Origin: Marivivens geojensis
Lineage (GTDB): Bacteria; Pseudomonadota; Alphaproteobacteria; Rhodobacterales; Rhodobacteraceae
NCBI RefSeq assembly: GCF_023540835.1
Contig: NZ_JALKCU010000002.1
Location: 186,001 to 250,000 of the forward strand
DNA length: 64,000 bases
Direction of reading: 5' to 3'
Positions 61,074 through 64,000 of the stretch are shown here, in pieces. The notes under the pieces are model-generated. The model was not told the origin of the DNA. It did not search any database and worked only from the letters and a program-made list of their open reading frames with translations. The stretch's first letter is position 1. The number at the start of each line of letters is the position of its first letter. A program made the position numbers and the translations under genes.

Positions 61074-61561
61074 CAGTTCGCCCCCTCCTTCAGCATAAGG
61101 CGGAACTTCGGCTTCCCCGAGCGGACTGTGCGCGCGGGCTCAAACCCCTTGCGCCAACTTTCGGGCAGTGCGCCGAATTTGCGCTCAGAGACCGACAGCT
61201 TCGTGTCGATGAACTCGGCCGGGTCTTCGCCAGCTGAAGCGATGTTCTCAGCGATTTGGGCCAGCTTGCCTTGGTCCCAGTCGATACGCTTGGGGAGTTC
61301 GGCGATGACCGTGACGCCGTTATCATCGAAGCGGGTTGTGCCCGTGTCTTTGCCCTCTTCACGGCGGCACTCGAGCGCGCGAGCCGCATAGCGGACCTCA
61401 AGGGCCAGCGCGAACCGCTCTGTCACCGCCTTCATACGGCCGATGGCGACATCGATTTCTGCTTGGACGGCTGCCAGAAGGTTTGGCGGCATCAGAGCCA
61501 GTTCTGTGACCGGCATATTGAGCATGTCATCCACGCTCGGGGTATTCTCGGGGAAAGCCAT
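61073..61561 (-). CDS. Hypothetical phage protein upstream of the Sak4-like gene
   Basis: ATG at 61561 (MAFPENTPSV) has AAAGGA 8 nt upstream; an earlier start at 61576 is less supported. The 162 residues contain a long helix (LAAVQAEIDVAIGRMKAVTERFALALEV split by no Pro), then a beta-rich acidic stretch and a basic tail (RTVRSGKPKFRLML). No family recognised with confidence; the architecture resembles Gp157-like recombination accessories. Confidence 0.78.
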   Translation of the reverse strand: MAFPENTPSVDDMLNMPVTELALMPPNLLAAVQAEIDVAIGRMKAVTERFALALEVRYAARALECRREEGKDTGTTRFDDNGVTVIAELPKRIDWDQGKLAQIAENIASAGEDPAEFIDTKLSVSERKFGALPESWRKGFEPARTVRSGKPKFRLMLKEGAN

Positions 61562-61582
61562 GGGGGTTCCTTTCAAAAGGGA

Positions 61583-61888
61583 TCAGTGGGCTGCGATCAG
61601 CCGTTCGGGGATGGGGGTTGCGGGCGCCTTGGGCCGGGCGATGGCGCGGTATTCAAAGAGATCAGGGCCAAGGCGTTCCTGGACGAGGTGCACCAGATTT
61701 TGTTCAGAGGCGCGCCAGGCAGCATCCGCGATGCTGCGCAACGTGGCCTGCTGGGAGGGTGTGAGGCGCGACATGAGCGAGCCTGCATCCACCGCCAAAA
61801 ACCCGCGGTGATAGCTGACGGCTGCACCCGCATCTGCCAGCGAGACCCAAGCGAAAAAACCAATGTCATCTCGGATCTGCGACGCCAT
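61583..61888 (-). CDS. Hypothetical small phage protein
   Basis: The ATG at 61888 overlaps the stop of the HTH gene by one base (TGATG); a GTG one codon earlier is also possible. The 101 residues begin MASQIRDDIGFFAWVSLADAG and have a helix with SRLTPSQQATLRSIADAAW. No family recognised. Coupled translation suggests it works with the HTH protein or with the recombination block. Confidence 0.75.
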   Translation of the reverse strand: MASQIRDDIGFFAWVSLADAGAAVSYHRGFLAVDAGSLMSRLTPSQQATLRSIADAAWRASEQNLVHLVQERLGPDLFEYRAIARPKAPATPIPERLIAAH

Positions 61889-62097
61889 CACGACACCTGT
61901 GCACTTTGGGAGGCATCGCCTCGGCGCAGAGCCGCAGCTTCAAAGGCCATGATGTCCTCGAGCCGGTAGATGACCCGCCCGCCAAGTTTGAGATAATCGG
62001 GGCCTTCGCCGATCCAGCGCCACCGTTCCAGTGTGCGATGCGAGATCGCCCAGCGTCGGGCCAGTTCCTTTTGCGTGAGGCAGAGTTTTGACTGCAT
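61888..62097 (-). CDS. AlpA/excisionase-like helix-turn-helix protein
   Basis: The 69-residue protein has a winged-helix domain: LTQKELARRWAISHRTLERWRW is the recognition helix pair and GGRVIYRLEDIMAFEAAAL the wing and closing helix. This is the MerR/AlpA-like (HTH_17) class that includes excisionases and phage regulators. The ATG at 62097 follows an AGGAGACAAGG ribosome site that is itself half of a perfect inverted repeat, so self-repression is likely. Confidence 0.88.
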   Translation of the reverse strand: MQSKLCLTQKELARRWAISHRTLERWRWIGEGPDYLKLGGRVIYRLEDIMAFEAAALRRGDASQSAQVS

Positions 62098-62099
62098 CC

Positions 62100-62129
62100 T
62101 TGTCTCCTGTCTTGGTTACCAGGAGACAA
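62100..62129 (-). promoter_or_regulatory. Perfect inverted repeat over the HTH gene ribosome site
   Basis: TTGTCTCCTG (62100-62109) and CAGGAGACAA (62120-62129) form a perfect 10-bp inverted repeat with a 10-nt spacer. One arm contains the ribosome-binding sequence of the HTH gene. It could be an operator for the HTH protein, or an RNA hairpin that hides the ribosome site. Confidence 0.65.
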
Positions 62130-62142
62130 TGCAAAACGCCGG

Positions 62143-62274
62143 TGTGGGATGTCGTCGGGATCGCAGTGGGATGCAGTGCCGGATCAAGACACTGAGAAAT
62201 TTCAACACCGTAGAATGCAGTGGGGGATGGGCATCCAGCACCCATCCCCCAGCAGATCCCACACCCATCCCACA
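62143..62274. repeat. TGTGGGATG iterons flanking a hairpin
   Basis: Four near-identical 9-mers are present: TGTGGGATG (62143), AGTGGGATG (62165), and inverted as GATCCCACA (62255) and CATCCCACA (62266). Between them is a perfect 11-bp hairpin: TGGGGGATGGG (62221-62231), loop of 9 nt, and the complement (62241-62251). No T-run follows, so it is not an obvious terminator. The set lies between two leftward genes and looks like a protein-binding array or origin. Confidence 0.65.
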
Positions 62275-62295
62275 GCGCGCGCGGGTGCGTCGTTC

Positions 62296-62979
62296 TTAAT
62301 CAAAACGCAAACGGTAGTTCCCGCGACCGTCAGACTGAATCAATTCGCGCCACTCGGGCTTTGACTTGAAGACATCGACCATTTTCAGGCTGCGCGATCC
62401 TGCGGCCGTCAGAAGGGCCTTTCCGTTCTGCCAAGGCTGGCCCGCTTCGGCCGCGGCATGGAGCACGCGCACGACCTCGGCCTGGATGGCACCAAGTTGA
62501 AAGCAAAAGCCGCGGCTGCGCACTTCGCGGTAGCCGATGGTGTAGATGAACCCTTGCTCTGGAGTTCGCCCGTCGCCTCTGTGAAATCCAGCTTTTATTT
62601 CATAGCGATCGCGCTCATGGCGCCGCATCAAAAGATCCCCAATAACAACATATTGAGAAGCATGTGTTTCTGGAAGCGCCGCGTAACCGCACCGATCATG
62701 GCGGAACTCATTCAGATGAGCCTCCCCGCAACGGAAGAGGTAAAAGACATCGCAGGCGTGCAGATCGAGAAGACCACTGAACACCCGCTCCTCATAGGGA
62801 ACCCGAAACCGCGCCCCATCAATGTCAGCGTCATAGTCGCCAAACTCCAGGAGTTGATTGAAGACCCGAATGGACAGACGGACTTGGTTGTTTTCTGCGA
62901 GGTAGATCAGATCGTCTTCCTCAATCGACCAGCGCCGAAGGATCTCTGGCAGCGAATAATACTCCTTCTCAATCCGCAT
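62296..62979 (-). CDS. Hypothetical early phage protein, divergent from the repressor
   Basis: ATG at 62979 has GGAGG 6 nt upstream; 227 residues. The N-terminus (YYSLPEILRRWSIEEDDLIYLAENN) resembles a short HTH found in phage replication regulators. The C-terminus (KMVDVFKSKPEWRELIQSDGRGNYRL) resembles a winged-helix end. The centre is unremarkable. It is the first gene of the leftward early block and is probably under direct control of the repressor. I do not recognise a named family. Confidence 0.75.
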   Translation of the reverse strand: MRIEKEYYSLPEILRRWSIEEDDLIYLAENNQVRLSIRVFNQLLEFGDYDADIDGARFRVPYEERVFSGLLDLHACDVFYLFRCGEAHLNEFRHDRCGYAALPETHASQYVVIGDLLMRRHERDRYEIKAGFHRGDGRTPEQGFIYTIGYREVRSRGFCFQLGAIQAEVVRVLHAAAEAGQPWQNGKALLTAAGSRSLKMVDVFKSKPEWRELIQSDGRGNYRLRFD

Positions 62980-63021
62980 GACCGCCTCCGACTCTCACCC
63001 CGCATGTTCCGTTATTGTTCT

Positions 63022-63035
63022 ATCGTCTTGACGAT
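63022..63035. promoter_or_regulatory. Candidate repressor operator
   Basis: ATCGTCTTGACGAT is a perfect 6-bp inverted repeat with a 2-bp centre, located in the 108-bp gap between the divergent leftward early gene and the repressor gene. It contains the TTGACG used below as a rightward -35 box, so a bound repressor would control its own promoter and probably the leftward one. Confidence 0.6.
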
Positions 63036-63056
63036 CCCATAGCAATCATGTCTTAT
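63028..63056 (+). promoter_or_regulatory. Candidate promoter of the repressor gene
   Basis: TTGACG (63028-63033), a 17-bp spacer and TCTTAT (63051-63056) form a reasonable sigma-70 promoter 32 bp upstream of the repressor ATG. On the other strand an exact TATAAT lies at 63060-63065 but lacks a good -35 partner. Confidence 0.45.
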
Positions 63057-63087
63057 CCTATTATATCCACAACCCGATGGGGATAAG

Positions 63088-63765
63088 ATGACCTCGCACC
63101 ATAGTTTGGCCGACCGACTGCAGGCGCGCGCTGACCAGCTTGGGCTCAGCCCTGCGCATGTTGCTGAGATGGCTGGGGTCAATCGCTCATTCGTGTACGA
63201 CATCCTGCGAGGCCGCTCATCTCGGCCCGGGCTGGACCGATTGATGGAGGTCGCGCGTGTTCTCAAGGTCGAGGTGGATTGGCTCATCCACGGCATCGGT
63301 GACGTCGAGGGGCCACCCCCTTTCTTGGAGAATCCCGACGAAACCTTCGTGCCGATTACACAAGCCCCGGTGCGCCCCTCAATGGGCGGCGGTTCCGTCG
63401 TCCTCGAAGACCATGAAGAACCAGGACGCGCCTATCACTTCCGGAAGTCGTGGATCAAGCAGGGTCTGAAGGCTTCGCCCTCCCAACTCCGGATCATGAA
63501 GGTTGAGGGCGATAGCATGGAACCCACGCTCTTTGATGGGGACACCGTTCTCGTTGACATGGACCGCAAAGCCCCAAACCCGCCTGGGATCTTTGTTCTA
63601 GATGACGGCATGGGCTTGGTCGCAAAGCGCCTGCAACATGTCCCGAACAGCGATCCGCCCGCCGTGCGCGTAATCTCGGACAACAAGCATTATCCGGAGT
63701 ACGAGCGCACGGCAGATGAAATCGTCATCGTCGGGCGCATTCGTTGGTTTGCACGGGAGATTTGA
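63088..63765 (+). CDS. Phage C2/LexA-type repressor (XRE HTH plus S24 peptidase-like domain)
   Basis: The 225-residue protein has an N-terminal XRE helix-turn-helix (LSPAHVAEMAGVNRSFVYDILRG, about 20-42) and a C-terminal S24 domain with EGDSMEPTLFDGD (Ser143) and GLVAKRL (Lys180), the Ser-Lys dyad used for self-cleavage or dimerisation after DNA damage. ATG at 63088 has GGGGATAAG upstream. It is divergent from the leftward early genes, the classic immunity layout, so it would hold the remnant silent and could respond to RecA. Confidence 0.93.
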   Translation: MTSHHSLADRLQARADQLGLSPAHVAEMAGVNRSFVYDILRGRSSRPGLDRLMEVARVLKVEVDWLIHGIGDVEGPPPFLENPDETFVPITQAPVRPSMGGGSVVLEDHEEPGRAYHFRKSWIKQGLKASPSQLRIMKVEGDSMEPTLFDGDTVLVDMDRKAPNPPGIFVLDDGMGLVAKRLQHVPNSDPPAVRVISDNKHYPEYERTADEIVIVGRIRWFAREI

Positions 63766-63807
63766 CCCCTCAGGCTTACCACAAATTACAACAGGGCAGC
63801 TTATCTG

Positions 63808-64000
63808 TCAGATATCTTTATTCTCTTTCGGTGGCTCTAAAGTGTCGGGAGCGCCATCGGGTCCGAAATATTCCCAATCCTCAGTTTCATCGAATTCATC
63901 GTAAATCCCTCGCTTCATGATTTGGCCAGAGGGGTAAAAGTACTGCCACACACCGATTTTCCGAAAATTACGCTTGTAACCTATGCTTAAAATTACGCCG
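63808..64000 (-). CDS. Partial gene, C-terminus only; YwqK/MORN-like repeat protein
   Basis: An open frame enters from the right edge and stops at 63808. The visible 63 residues include IGVWQYFYPSGQIMKRG and DWEYFGPDG, the repeated W.(Y/F)(Y/F)..(S/D)G unit of MORN-like YwqK antitoxin-type proteins, and end in an acidic PPKENKDI tail. It is encoded tail to tail with the repressor. The start is outside the window. Confidence 0.65.
   Translation of the reverse strand, partial: GVILSIGYKRNFRKIGVWQYFYPSGQIMKRGIYDEFDETEDWEYFGPDGAPDTLEPPKENKDI

Overview
The window looks like chromosomal DNA of an alphaproteobacterium, most likely a marine Rhodobacterales (Roseobacter-type) strain. This rests on high GC, strong G/C third positions, the phage gene families present (DUF6362, DUF6511, DUF669, Sak4-like ATPase) and the LEPR-XLL/DUF4347 giant-protein family. 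I could run no database search; family names come from motif recognition.

Bases 1 to about 47,440 are one leftward (minus-strand) operon for a giant surface or secreted protein. Its order is: a short POTRA-less Omp85-type outer-membrane barrel, a TolC-family outer-membrane lipoprotein, one uninterrupted 14,689-residue open frame, a DUF3467 protein, and the start of a further gene that runs off the left edge, perhaps a secretion adaptor. The giant protein starts with an LEPR-XLL-like motif and a DUF4347 domain. It continues through thousands of residues of unrecognised repeats marked by an (I/L/V)PxxGxS(L/I) motif, an Ala-rich helical stretch and a Leu-Pro triplet block, and finishes with several RTX (calcium-binding beta-roll) blocks. 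TolC plus RTX points to type I secretion; the barrel is an unusual partner.

Bases 47,631 to 47,959 hold an internally deleted IS3-family element. It truncates a Nu1-like phage terminase small-subunit gene. Beyond it, to 64,000, lies the early half of a prophage: a C2/LexA-type repressor at 63,088 facing a long leftward block of regulatory, recombination (Sak4-like ATPase, DUF669, Fe-S PD-(D/E)XK nuclease), replication (SF2 helicase, primase-polymerase), RuvC-like resolvase and DNA methyltransferase genes. No large terminase, portal, capsid or tail gene is seen, so this is a remnant missing its late half, or a hybrid island. It also carries an htpX protease gene and a Doc toxin with an AbrB-type antitoxin. 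The methyltransferase is interrupted in frame by a complete-looking 288-residue intein.

Non-coding stretches in the phage part are rich in symmetry: a 22-bp perfect palindrome with inverted TTGAAAGAAG repeats next to the primase gene, TGTGGGATG iterons around a hairpin, and inverted repeats at the repressor, HTH and toxin-antitoxin promoters. No tRNA, rRNA or CRISPR array was recognised.
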